Below, in pieces: positions 36,881 to 48,800 of a stretch of 64,000 nucleotides of DNA. The position numbers and the translations under genes were made by a program. The notes below the pieces were generated by a model. The model was not told the DNA's origin. It was given only the letters and a program-made list of their open reading frames with translations, and ran no database searches. This DNA comes from Puffinus mauretanicus (Eukaryota; Chordata; Aves; Procellariiformes; Procellariidae), in contig JAJKFH010004053.1 of the NCBI GenBank assembly GCA_023333565.1, forward strand, positions 3,100,001 to 3,164,000, given 5' to 3'. Position 1 is the stretch's first letter; each line of letters starts with the position of its first letter.

Positions 36881-39800
36881 GCGCAGCTGAGATAAAGCGG
36901 TATACGTTTGGGGACAGGGCTTCGTATCGGCTCAGCCTAGCCCGCCAAGGGGAGGATCTGCTGCTTACTTAACTAAAGTTAATGTAAAATAAAATGGAAT
37001 TAAATTGTGGTGTAACCCCCGCAGCAAGACGTCCGTAGCTTATTGCGCTTCTCTCTTTTGCGCCTCTGCTGAATGACGCTGTTCCGTTGCCGGAGCAGGT
37101 GGGGCTGGATGTGTAGCCAGGCCTCTGGATCTCGCCGTTTGCGGCCCAGTCTGTCGGACAAAGGGGATGGGATTTGCACAGAAGTGGTGGAGGCACAGAC
37201 ATTGCCTCCATTAGATTGATTTCGTTACAGGGTATAGTAATTTTTAGACCATCTTGTTAGCAGGAGTCGTGTCCCAAACGACCATAACCTGCTTATGAGG
37301 CAGGTGAAGTTGTGTGCGCGGGACTTGAAACTGTTGCAGATGCAGGGTGGGTCACAACAGCGTATTCCTCTGTGTTTCACTTAAAACTGCGATTTGTAAC
37401 GCCCTGTTAGTGCAGGTTTGAGGTGTGATGCTCTGCTAGCTCACGTGCCTAATTTGCTAGGCATTTGTTATTTGCCCTACCTGTTACAGAGTTCTCTTTG
37501 TAAACTGACACGTAGTGTGTTGCAAATAGATTCCTTAGTATTTCTGTCCGCTGTTGGGTAGAGGAAGAAGGAGATTCTTCTGGTTTTGTACTGGTTTTGT
37601 AACCTTTCTTTACATTTTGGTAGACGTCTGCCAGAGAGGCTCTGAATAACAAAAGTATCAAGCCATTGTTGAACGCATTTAACCAGATTCCTGGGAGGTG
37701 AGTAAAATGCTGCTTGATTTTAAAAGGTGCCTATTCAGATAACTTCTAGTACTCCTGTCCCTAATAGTTGTTATTAACTGATGTGGAATGTTTGCATTTG
37801 CAGTGAAAATGAAAAGAAGTGTACCTTGGATCAAGCTTTTCGAGTTATTGTAGAAGAAGAAATAGTAAGTACTCTAAACTGCTACATCTTACGTCTTGAT
37901 AAAGCTCGAATTTCTGTTTGTAAGTTAATGTATTAATTTAACAGCAACTTACTTTAGTATAAGGAAATACTGTTTATTAAAAACATGTATTATGTGAAAG
38001 TTATCTAATTAAGATTGAGTATAGATGATTAAAGGAGATTGGTAGGGCAGAATGGCAGTATTTTACAGATACCACACTATAGCAAGAGGTGTTGACTTAG
38101 CCTTTTCCAGCAGTTCTTTGTAATGCTTATGCAAGTCTGCTCTGTCTTAAAATTCTAGTTCACAAATAGGCATTATTCTACCACTGTACTTTAAAAGTGG
38201 GGTGGAGTTGGGTTATCTGTTACTAGCACGTAACAAAGCTGCCTGTCAGCTGAAAAGAATGATGAAGGGAATCAAAGAATGTTCTTGTTGGAGTTACTTG
38301 AATGAAGGCTGAATGTGGGATATTAATTTTCAGAGGTAAATTACTCTCTCTGCACAGTAGGTATTGTAGGGCCTTTAATGGCTGGAAGCGGTCAAGAAAT
38401 GTTGCTCACTCAATAAAAACTTTATATAGTTAACTAACAGGTCTGATTTAATATATTGTTTGAAGTTTTGGTAAGTTGAATGTCAGGTTTTTTTTAAATA
38501 TGACTACTTGGAAACAAGAACTTTAGTTTTGTTAAATATATTTAGGTCAGAATAGAGAAGTTTAACACTGTTCTGTTTGTTTAGATAAACAAAGCTCCGT
38601 GTGAAAATCTCCTGGCAATTATTTCTCTTGCTATTAATGGAGTCACAGAAGGTGAGCATCTTTCTCTCAAATCTGTTTTAGGGGCCATTTAGGGGAATTT
38701 TAAAATCTTGGTTTTTGTAAACCATCTATAGCAGTTACCTTTGATAATATGTGGTCCTTACACTAGTGGTTATTAAGTCTGTTTCACAAGAGAAGTGAAG
38801 TATAATATTAAATTCAGTTATATGTGCGACATTTGTGTTGGAATCTGGTTGGTTGTTTTTTTTTAGTAGAGGAAGATGCATGGCATTGGTTGCAACATAA
38901 TTAGCATTTTCTATCTTTGTCCACCACTGTAAAATGCTTAGAAGTCTCCCATCGTAATTTCAGAGGTGAGACCACTGAGGCAGAGAGGTTAAATGACTTG
39001 TAGGTTTCTCTGTCACTTGCTGCAGAGCCAGAAATAACGTCTCCTGGATATCTGTGCTTGTGTCCCAGTACTGACCTGTCAGTACATGGCTGTCTTTTAG
39101 ATACTTGAATCTGTTTCTATAACTGTCTTTTGCATCAGAAATCATTGTGCTAATCTCTTCTGAAGAGGCTTTTGTGCTTTTCCCTTTGTTTATTTGCTCA
39201 CCTTGCCCATCAAGTACTTGTTTGTTTTAGTAAGTATAGCTCAACTACATATATGTTTTATGAACTGCAGAATAACAAGACCTGTGATTATGAGGAATGC
39301 AGACACTACCAAACTACAGAGCATGGGTAGACAGACTTGGGGCACTGCTTTAGCAGCGTTTTGCGTGAGGAAAAGACTCTCAAACTTCATGGGTGTGTGT
39401 AGTGTAATTAACGGTGGTTTTAGAAGTCTGAAAGAGTTCACTTGCAGTCCGCAAAGAGATGCGACATTGTTTCAGACTTTGAGGTTTTTAGAACAGTTAT
39501 TTGTTTTAGTTAGTGCAAAGCTCTTGTAAAGCTCATCTGCATGTGTGTACATATAGAAATAGCTTTAATGGAAGTTCATGCTTTAGCCCAAGCTTTTTGT
39601 TAGCGTTTGTAGGAACCCAGGAGAAGTTTTTTTTTCTTTTTTAACATAATGTCCCTCAACTGCCATGCATCTTTATTGCATTTCAGTTCAAATTTGCTGA
39701 ATAAAATATTCCTGTTCCTCGTAGGTATCTGCACTGCATCAACCCCTTTTGTGCTTCTGGGGGATGTTCTGGATTGCCTGCCTTTGGATCAGTGTGACAA

Positions 39801-42800
39801 AATTTTCACTTTTGTGGAGAAAAATGTTGCTACATGGAAATCGGTAGGCATTTTTCCAAAATGTGATATAGTTGTGCCAAAGCTTCTGTCTACCTGAACC
39901 ATTTTTACAAACAGATTTTAAATGTCTCTGTATTTGTTTGTGTTAAGATAGTAGTAGCATTGAGCACATTTTGTTTTGAGGCTTAAAAATGTCTGGGCAG
40001 CAGAGGTCAGATGATTAATAACAAAAGAAATCATAATTTTGATTGCTGTTCTACTTCTGACTCCTTTCTCTACAGTATACAGTGTTTGTCACATTTAGAA
40101 ACTAGAAATTTAACCTCCAATGCACAATTTGTATGAGTAACTTCTCTTGACATTATTCAGCTTCTTCCTCAGAGCTGCAGGAGATTCACTTATTATTCAG
40201 CTTCTTCCTCAGAGCTGCAGGAGATTCCCCAATCTCCAGTTTGCAGGGAAAGAAGTCTTCTTGGTCACTTCCTTAATGAGCTCGCCATTACAGGACTACA
40301 GCAATAGTGAATATGTTGGCCTCAAATGTTTCTGCTCTTGAGGAACAATTGGTGTTTTGAGGCCTCTGTGAGGGTTTTATGCTCTTGCTGTGCCATGGTG
40401 CTGTAGCAGGAGAAGAGCTGCTGCGACAGGCTGCTGAGCTTCTTGTGCTGCAGGCACTGTTAATTAAAGAGGGAATTCAGGGTCTCAGGCAGAAGTCCTA
40501 TGCTGCCTGCATTTTATTCCAAGATCATAAGAAATCTTGGATCTTGGTATCCTTGGTTTGCTCTTTGGGAGAACTGCAGGGACCGCGAGTGTGAGCAACT
40601 CTATAGGTAACACCTGAAAAGCATTCCAGTTTCTCTGTGTTTTCCTAACCTGGATTTCCTAACCAGGACTACCTCCCATAGGCATTCGTTCAGGCTGTTG
40701 TTTCAGATAACATTGTGCGCCCCCACCCCGATATGTTCACAAACTGTTCTTTATCGTTAATTCAAGTACCTATCAATTTCTTTCTCCTGCTGCCAAATTA
40801 CTAGTACTGTGAATGCTCTAAATCTTTTGTGTATTGCTCTTTGCATTTGTGTATAAATAATGCATGGAATAATAAAGTCAGTGAGTGTAAAAATTAGTGT
40901 GCTCCAGGAAAAAAATGTGGATGCTGCTCTTACAGTTCATTGTCATACGCATTTTTTCTGTGTGGAGGCTGGATTTAAACGTTGTGTTTCATGCTTTTTT
41001 GGAATTTGTGGGACTGCTTCTTTTATGTTGCCTTTTTGTGAAACCTGCCTCTTATTTAAGGGAAAACTCAAATTTAGAGTTAATAGTAGGAATGACTCAT
41101 ACTTACTCATGGCTTGTGATTGATTTAAATTCTGCTCAAGAAGGTTTTGTGTTCTCTTAATGATCTAAATACCTTTACTCCATTTCAGAATACATTTTAT
41201 TCTGCAGGGAAAAATTACTTGCTACGAATGTGCAATGGTGAGTTACGGTTTTTCGGGGCGGGGGTGGGGAATTAAAGAACTCCCTATCTCAGCAAATGAA
41301 AGTGAGTTTAAAAATTTGATTTACATTCAGATGTGTTCAATAAGTAATGAAGTTAAAAGACAGATCACTCATCTTTCTTCTTAGCAGATATTAATGAGTC
41401 TTGCTGATTAATGTAAAAGTCATTCCGACCTTAGGGAAATCTCTTCATCAGTGTAGGTCTTTATAGCAGAACAGCTGAGAAATATTTATTCCTCAGCAAT
41501 GACAAGGCCCATATCAGAGGCTGTATTTGAGTAGGATTCATTTGAATTTATTTTTTATTGCTGTTGAGGGTGTTAGGAGAATTGACAGAATGCGTTTGGA
41601 AAAAATATGGCTGATTTGAAGTTACTAGCATTTAAACTTACAAATCTTAGATTCCTTTCATTAGCTACGTAGGTCATGTAATTACTAAGTCTTATACTCT
41701 ACTGTGTGAGAAATTGAAAGAGGGATAAATACTAATATTCTTTACTTTTTACAATATTTAGACCTCCTAAGAAGATTATCCAAGTCACAAAACACAGTCT
41801 TCTGTGGAAGAATTCAGCTGTTCTTGGCTAGGTTATTTCCACTTTCAGAAAAGTCAGGTGAGATTTTTTGCATTTCATCACACTTAATATCTAACAAAGA
41901 CTACATATGGTGAATCTTTTAAGTTTATGATGGTTGCAGACCAGATTCAGTTGGAGAAAATCACTTTGCATCTTAGTTCTTGTCTGTACCCTTGATATTG
42001 TGACTTTCATTTGTTGTGATTTCAAACACAAGTTTTTGAATGCTGTTTCTGAGAATTTAATATCAGCATCTCATAAGCAACTGAATGAACAGACTTATGA
42101 ATTTCACAGCCTCTAAGACTGACTTTTTGTTTTTCACAGGACTTAACTTGCAGAGTCAGTTTAACCTGGAAAACGTCACTGTTTTCAATACCAATGAACA
42201 TGAGAGCACTCTAGGACAGAAGGTGAAAATTCCTATGTCGTTTTTCACTCATTCTGCAGGAAACGTGCAAGACTGTTGGCGCAGAAATGCACTACTGTGC
42301 ATAACGTTCAGAACTGTATGTTCATAATTGGGTTGTCCCTCTTCCAGATCAAGCTGCTGATTCTGGAAATGGGCATGTTACCTGGTACGTTAAACTGTGC
42401 AGACTTTGAGGGGAAAAAAATTGATTTGATTGTGAGGGATGAGCACTGTCACTTAACTGTACTAAGTTTTCCCTACAGTGAATGGAGAATAGTCCCTTCA
42501 GCTTTTTTTCAGAAGTCAGGATACCATTGCAAAGTGTAGTAAGGTGTTAAAACAGGAATTTGTTGCGCATTTTACCAGAATAATACTTTAGAGATCTTTT
42601 GAATTACCCACTTAAGCTTTCTGATCTAAAGTGTAGTAGAATGTTTAAAATAAAGAACACCATGAAAACGGTATGTAAATTATAGTGATATTTGTATAAG
42701 GTTTTTATTATTTTTTCCTATTAGCACACTGAGGAGAGAGAAGAAGGAATGGATGTAGAAGAAGGTGAAATGGGAGATGATGAAGCACCAACAAGTTGGT

Positions 42801-45800
42801 GAGCTTATAGCAATTCTAATAGTTGAAACAAAATTTTGTAAAGTGAAAATGAAGAGCTATTTGGGAAATACCCAAATAGTTGTACTCAGAATTCTGCTTA
42901 CCTCCTGTCCTCTCAAGATTAGATACAACCTAGTAGTGTCTTAATCTGTTTAAGTGGAGATGCCTGGCAGAGGAAAGAAATCTACAGATTATTGGAAAAA
43001 GTTGCATACCCTGGCTGAGAACCACTGTTATTCTCTTTTTCACAATATTCCCCATTATTTTGACAAAACTTGCTCTGGTAAGATGTATTGACGGATTCTG
43101 AGTACATGCTGTATATGCTTTTAGGAGAAAAAGCTGTGTTCCTCTTCATTCTGCATATAGTAAGAAAAAGGGATCTTAAGAGCTTCACGCTCTTTTTGCT
43201 TTTATGGTGAGAAAGTAACAGTAGACTGGATGGAAAACTCTTTTAGGGACAAATTCTGAATTACACATTTCTTTGTAAGGGCTCACTATTGACTTATTTC
43301 ACTTAAAAAATTCATTTCTGGGATTGCACGTTCCTGAGTGGACTTGAATTTAATATATCGCTTTCAATATGGATTTTTGTAACCATTTGAATATTTTTTC
43401 TTTCCCCCCCCCAGTTCCATTCCAATAGATTATAACCTGTATAGAAAATTCTGGTCACTTCAAGATTATTTTAGAAATCCTGTGCAGTGCTATGAGAAGG
43501 TCTCATGGAAAACTTTTCTTAAGGTAATCTGAGTTCATGCTTTCAAGCATTCAGCCTAAGTAAAAATAACCATTTATACAAGTAGAAGAGTGACTGCATA
43601 AGCATAGTACAGTTCAACTGCTAATGCCTTTGAAAAATAATAAGGCATGAGGAAATGCATTTTGCTGTTTTCTAAAGTGAGCCTTTGACAATAAACAGTA
43701 TATTAAGATGTACAGTAAATCCCCTAATAAAACTTGCCTAAGTCACTAACAGAAAGACCTCATGTGTTGAAACAACGTCAGAAGTACCTTTTTTGTGATT
43801 CATCAGCTGCAAAACGGAGAACTTGTGGGTTTGGGTTTTTTTTCTCCCAAGAAGAAAAATAGTTCTACCTAGTCCTAGATGTTACTTTTGAATAGTCATA
43901 TTGATCTCAGTGGGATCGTAAAGATGATAGGTTTCTAATGAAACAAATCTCTTCATAGAAGCAATGACTCGAACGTTCCCTTCAGCCAGTTGTTCCAATT
44001 TTGTTTAGCATGAATGTTGAGGATGATGTATTGCTAAGCTACCTGTTTCTTCACAATTTGCCACTCGCTGTTTATCTAATAGCACAAGACTTTTTTTTAA
44101 TTTTCATTCTTTATGTTCTGGTAATAGAAGGTAATATCTGCTCAGACATTCTAATATAAATCTAGTTAATGAGGTCTACATTCTCAGTTTTCAAAACAAA
44201 CAAACAAAAAAACCCACTACAAAAAAAAACCCCACATATGGTTCAGTTTCTCTGAATTAGGCCAGGCTTAAGTCTTTCAGATTAAATTTTTGAATTTTTC
44301 TTCGTTGCAGCTTTAGGGCTCTGAATTGATTTTTAAGAGCAGCACTGCAGATTTAACTCACCTGTGTACCTTTCTTTGTATATATTCTGAACAACTTAAA
44401 TTGAGTTAGAATATAGCACTATCATCATGTAGATCTTTTTTCTTCATAACGTCTAAACAACAAAGCAATTGTGCACTGTTCACAACCCATAACATTGTTC
44501 TTAGGATATTTTAAATACTCCAAATGATTATATGTTCTGAAATGATAAATAACACTTTCACTGTCATTTGTGGTGTTCAGAGAAGCCCTACATATTGGTG
44601 GCAAATGGGTGTTGTTTCAGCTGGCTGATAGCAAATTTATAAATTATTTTACTTGCTTGGCAGTAAGTCTAGTGTAGTTCTCTAACTAGAAAGTTTTTGT
44701 ACTATTTTCATGTGGTAAATAACTCTGTTTTATAGTACTCAGAAGAAGTTCTGGCAGTTTTCAAAAGTTACAAATTGGACGACACTCAGGCTTCCCGAAA
44801 AAAGTTGGAAGAACTAAAAACAGGAGGAGAACATGTATATTTTGCAAAGTTCCTAACTAGTGAAAAGGTATGCGATTTCTTTTTTCAGAATCACAGACTA
44901 GTTGAGGTTGGAAGGAACCAGTGTCTAGATCAACCTCCCTGCTCAAAGCTCGCTGCTCAAGCAGCCTGATCAGAACTATGTCCAGTTGGGTTTTGAATGT
45001 CTCCACAGATAGAGACACCACAGCTTCCCTGGGTATCCCATTACATTGTGTGGATTCCTTCTGTTAGGTGGTGATTCAGGGACTTTTATATCTGGAATAA
45101 GAGTCTGCAGTAAAGCTGACGTTTATTTATTTGTTTATTGCATTTGATGTGTTACATTTAGAAAGGAAAGTTAAAAGAGAGTAAATATTTAAAGATCTGT
45201 TGCTTTTTTATTGCCTTTAGAATTACATTTTCAAAACTTGGCTGATGATGTGTTAACTATATTTTCTGCCTCATAATGGTCTCGTTTAAAATTGCTTCTA
45301 AAAAGATCTTGAGAGTTTTTAATTCTGCTAATATTAACTCAAAAATACAACACACTATTGAATTTAATCCCAAAATTGTTGTCATCATTTTGGAATAATA
45401 TGTAACTTTAATTTTGAAATGCATGCATTAGTAGATGACAGAAAGCAAGTCTCAATGCAGCATGAGTTTTCTCTTTCTGAGATAGAAGAGTAGGTAAATT
45501 CCTCCTAAGCCTTTGACCTGTGAATTGACAATTTTAAAATAACAGTGTAGAAGATACAGAACTGCTTGCTTAATTAACACCCAATAGTCAAATGTCTCTC
45601 TCCTTAAAGTATGTTCAAATGTTTGTATGATCTATCATGCTGCAGCACATAGGATAGAAACCAAGCAGTGTATCACTGCGCAAGTGCTGATGAGAGTGAA
45701 CCCTTCTGTGGTAGCCGAACCCTTCTGTTGTAGCCAGTAGTTCATAGGAAAAGGGAGCAAGCTGTCCTTCAGTTACCGAAAAAAATGAGTATTTGTTTTT

Positions 45801-48800
45801 TCCAAATTCTTGTTTGCTTCAAAGTGAATGTTGTAAAATCTAGCAGTATAAAACTAGTTAAGCAAATATCTAGGGATACACTGTTTACGTTTACAAGCAG
45901 TTCCTCATGCTTCTAAAAATTTGATTTCATTAGAAATTTTGATAACTGTCTTTCCTAAATTGTGCTAGATGACAGTTTATCAATCTTAGTACCTTATGGA
46001 GCACTGTCCTGATAGGTGATACTGAATAGAGGTTCTGTAATGACTTACCATCATCTTGTTGTAAAAACAGTCCCTATCTAGTTTATCTGAAAACATTTGT
46101 TGGATTTTTTCACTTACGCATGTTTAGTGTCTTTAAAATACATGTGTAATTCTTTTTTTGTTTGTGTTTTTTTTTTGTTTAGCTGATGGATTTACAGCTG
46201 AGTGACAGTAACTTTCGCCGTCACATCTTGTTGCAGTACCTAATACTATTTCAGTATCTAAAGGGACAGGTCAAATTTAAAAGGTAATGTGGAAGTATTT
46301 TCTGTTTTGGGGATGGGGAGCTAAGAATTTGGAGATAAACCAAAATATTTTAAGAGTTTATGTCTACTTGTTCTAATGTTCCTGTGAAACTTGCAGAGCC
46401 TTGGACTGGTAAATACAGGATGTGGCTGAAGTTATTTTATTTATTTACAGCAGGAAAGCGGGGGTCTCATTCTTGCCTTTCTCTGCTCCTCTCTGCCCTC
46501 CCTTGCAGTGGTTCTAGTGTTCATTAGACTTACTCAAATTTGCACAGTTTACTAAACCAGCAAAAAACCAATCTGCTCATCTTTGCAGAGTTAGTTTTCT
46601 GCCGAACTGGGGAGTTGAGTGGGGTCTCGGAGAAGTAGAGGCCCCTAAAGCTTGCTTAAGGTGAGTGCCAGCCATGAGAGGGAAGGAGTCCCTCTCTTTG
46701 GCAGCAGCAAGTTGTTAGACCAATGCAAGCTACTTGTATGTGGCATCATTTTGAATCTCTTGGGTCTGCGATGTGGCATTGGTTGCTGATTTGTTTTTTT
46801 CTTGATGTGCTACAGAATTCTGTCTAAAATAGCAAGGAATAACAATGGTTATATAAATTAATTTGTAAATTAATGGACAGAACAAAACCCGATCTTTTTT
46901 CTACTCTGTACTCTAATGTTATGCTGAAAAAAACCCTACCTCTCTGTTCATTTCCTGTGCCCTTGACCACATAATGGTTAACATTTAAGGCAGCTGTCTT
47001 TCACCTGCAATATACTGGTTTTTATAAACAGATCTCAAAGAATGTTGCAAACTAGATTAGGATCATTATCCTCATTCTACAGATTATCTTTCCGTGTTAT
47101 TTACCAAGGCAATCCAGTTCTCCTGAATTGCAGTTCAGTCCTGTAGAGGTGTCAAGTCATTTCAATGACAATTCATTATACAGTTCATTAAAAGAGTTAA
47201 TGTTTTGAGATATTCAAGATCTGTGTTCTGTATACAGCCAGTAGATTAATTGTTTCTTTTACTATAGTTTGTCTACAGTAGTGCTTTAGCTGGCATTAGG
47301 AGAGGTTTTTTTGAAGTAAGTCTCTTCATTGTGCCCACTTGCTGTGGTGGGCACTTTGGGGCCAGCATCAGGGTATGATCTTGAGTCATGCAAATGAGCT
47401 TCCTATTGGATGAAGCTAAACCAGAAAGTATAGTCCACCAGCAATCTAATTATCTCCACAAACTAATAAGTGATCAATTCATGGGACCAGACCAAAGCAC
47501 ATTCAAACTACTTTCTTCAGATCCCCTCTAACACCCCTCAGAAAGTATGTAGTGTAAATGATGTCCCCTCAACACTATTTTGAAGTAAACTCTTCAAATT
47601 TAAAAAAAAAAAGTTACCTGATTTAGTGACACTTTTTTGTTGGTTTTTTGTTTGTTTTTTTTTTTTTTTCCAATTCCAGTTCAAACTATGTTCTAACAGA
47701 TGAACAGTCTCTTTGGATTGAAGATACTACAAAAGCGGTTTACCAGGTTGGTACTAAATACTTTTATAAAAATTACATGGAGAAATATTTATCATGTAAT
47801 ATTGTATCAATGACCTTTGAAGCAGTAAACACCATTTCTTTGGGTTTTTTTTCCTATGTATTCTGCTACAAATACAATGCAAAATTAACTTTTTTTTCTC
47901 TCTCCCAATTACAGCTTCTTTCAGAAAATCCTCCAGATGGGGAAAGATTCTCAAAAATGGTAGAGGTAAGTACTTTGGTGCCTGTCTGAACAAAGTCTAT
48001 ATAACGCGTAAAAAAGCAGTATCGATTTAAACTGGCTTTTGGACCATAGATGTAATATCTGAGAGAACTCTTTATCTCATCGCAGTAAAAAAGGACTCAT
48101 AAGATCTTTTTATTTTGTAGTCATATTTTTCCCATGTTTTCATTAATGCGCTTTTCTTCATTCTCCTGGGGAGAAATGGAAATGTGCATATATACCTACA
48201 GGAGACATTGGTTATTGGGGGGGGGGCGGAACTTTTTAAAGTCTCTGCCGAAAGGAGTGCTGTGCCCAAAGACATGGGAATAAGATGCAAGTGAAATAAA
48301 AAAAAAAAATTGTCGTTTTGCTTTGTTTTTTTCCTTTACTTCGGCTGCATCTATTTTCTTGTTTAGAGAAGGAGAAATAAAGCCTTTCCCACAATTATTG
48401 AAGAGAGGAGATACACTATTTTTGAATAAACTAAACCAGCTGTCTAAGATTACACTGATGACTTTGAAAATAGTGGCTGAAATACACACACTATAACAAA
48501 GTTTTCCCTTTAATTTTAATAGCTCAATTAAAAACTTTGGTGTCAACTCCGAAGGTGATTATGACCCTAATAATGTGCAATATTATGTTTCTCCAGCATA
48601 TATTAAATACTGAAGAAAACTGGAACTCATGGAAAAACGAGGGCTGCCCAAGCTTTGTGAAAGAAAGGTAACTCTATTATGAAGTAGAAGCTTGCTGTTG
48701 CTTGTTTGAAATGGTGGTTCAACTTCAGAATGTGTATGAACGTTAATGGTTCACACAACTTCGAGATTTGTATAGTTGAATATCCCTTCTGTGTGCGCAG

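Larger units (their letters stand above)
36636..44735 (+). other. THOC1: THOC1 introns 1-10
   Basis: Introns of 988, 106, 720, 1073, 1345, 524, 282, 502, 616 and 1212 bp. Intron 4 holds a MIR remnant, intron 5 a 40-bp tandem duplication; intron 10 contains A-rich low-complexity sequence near 44200. Other open frames are without support. Confidence 0.85.
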
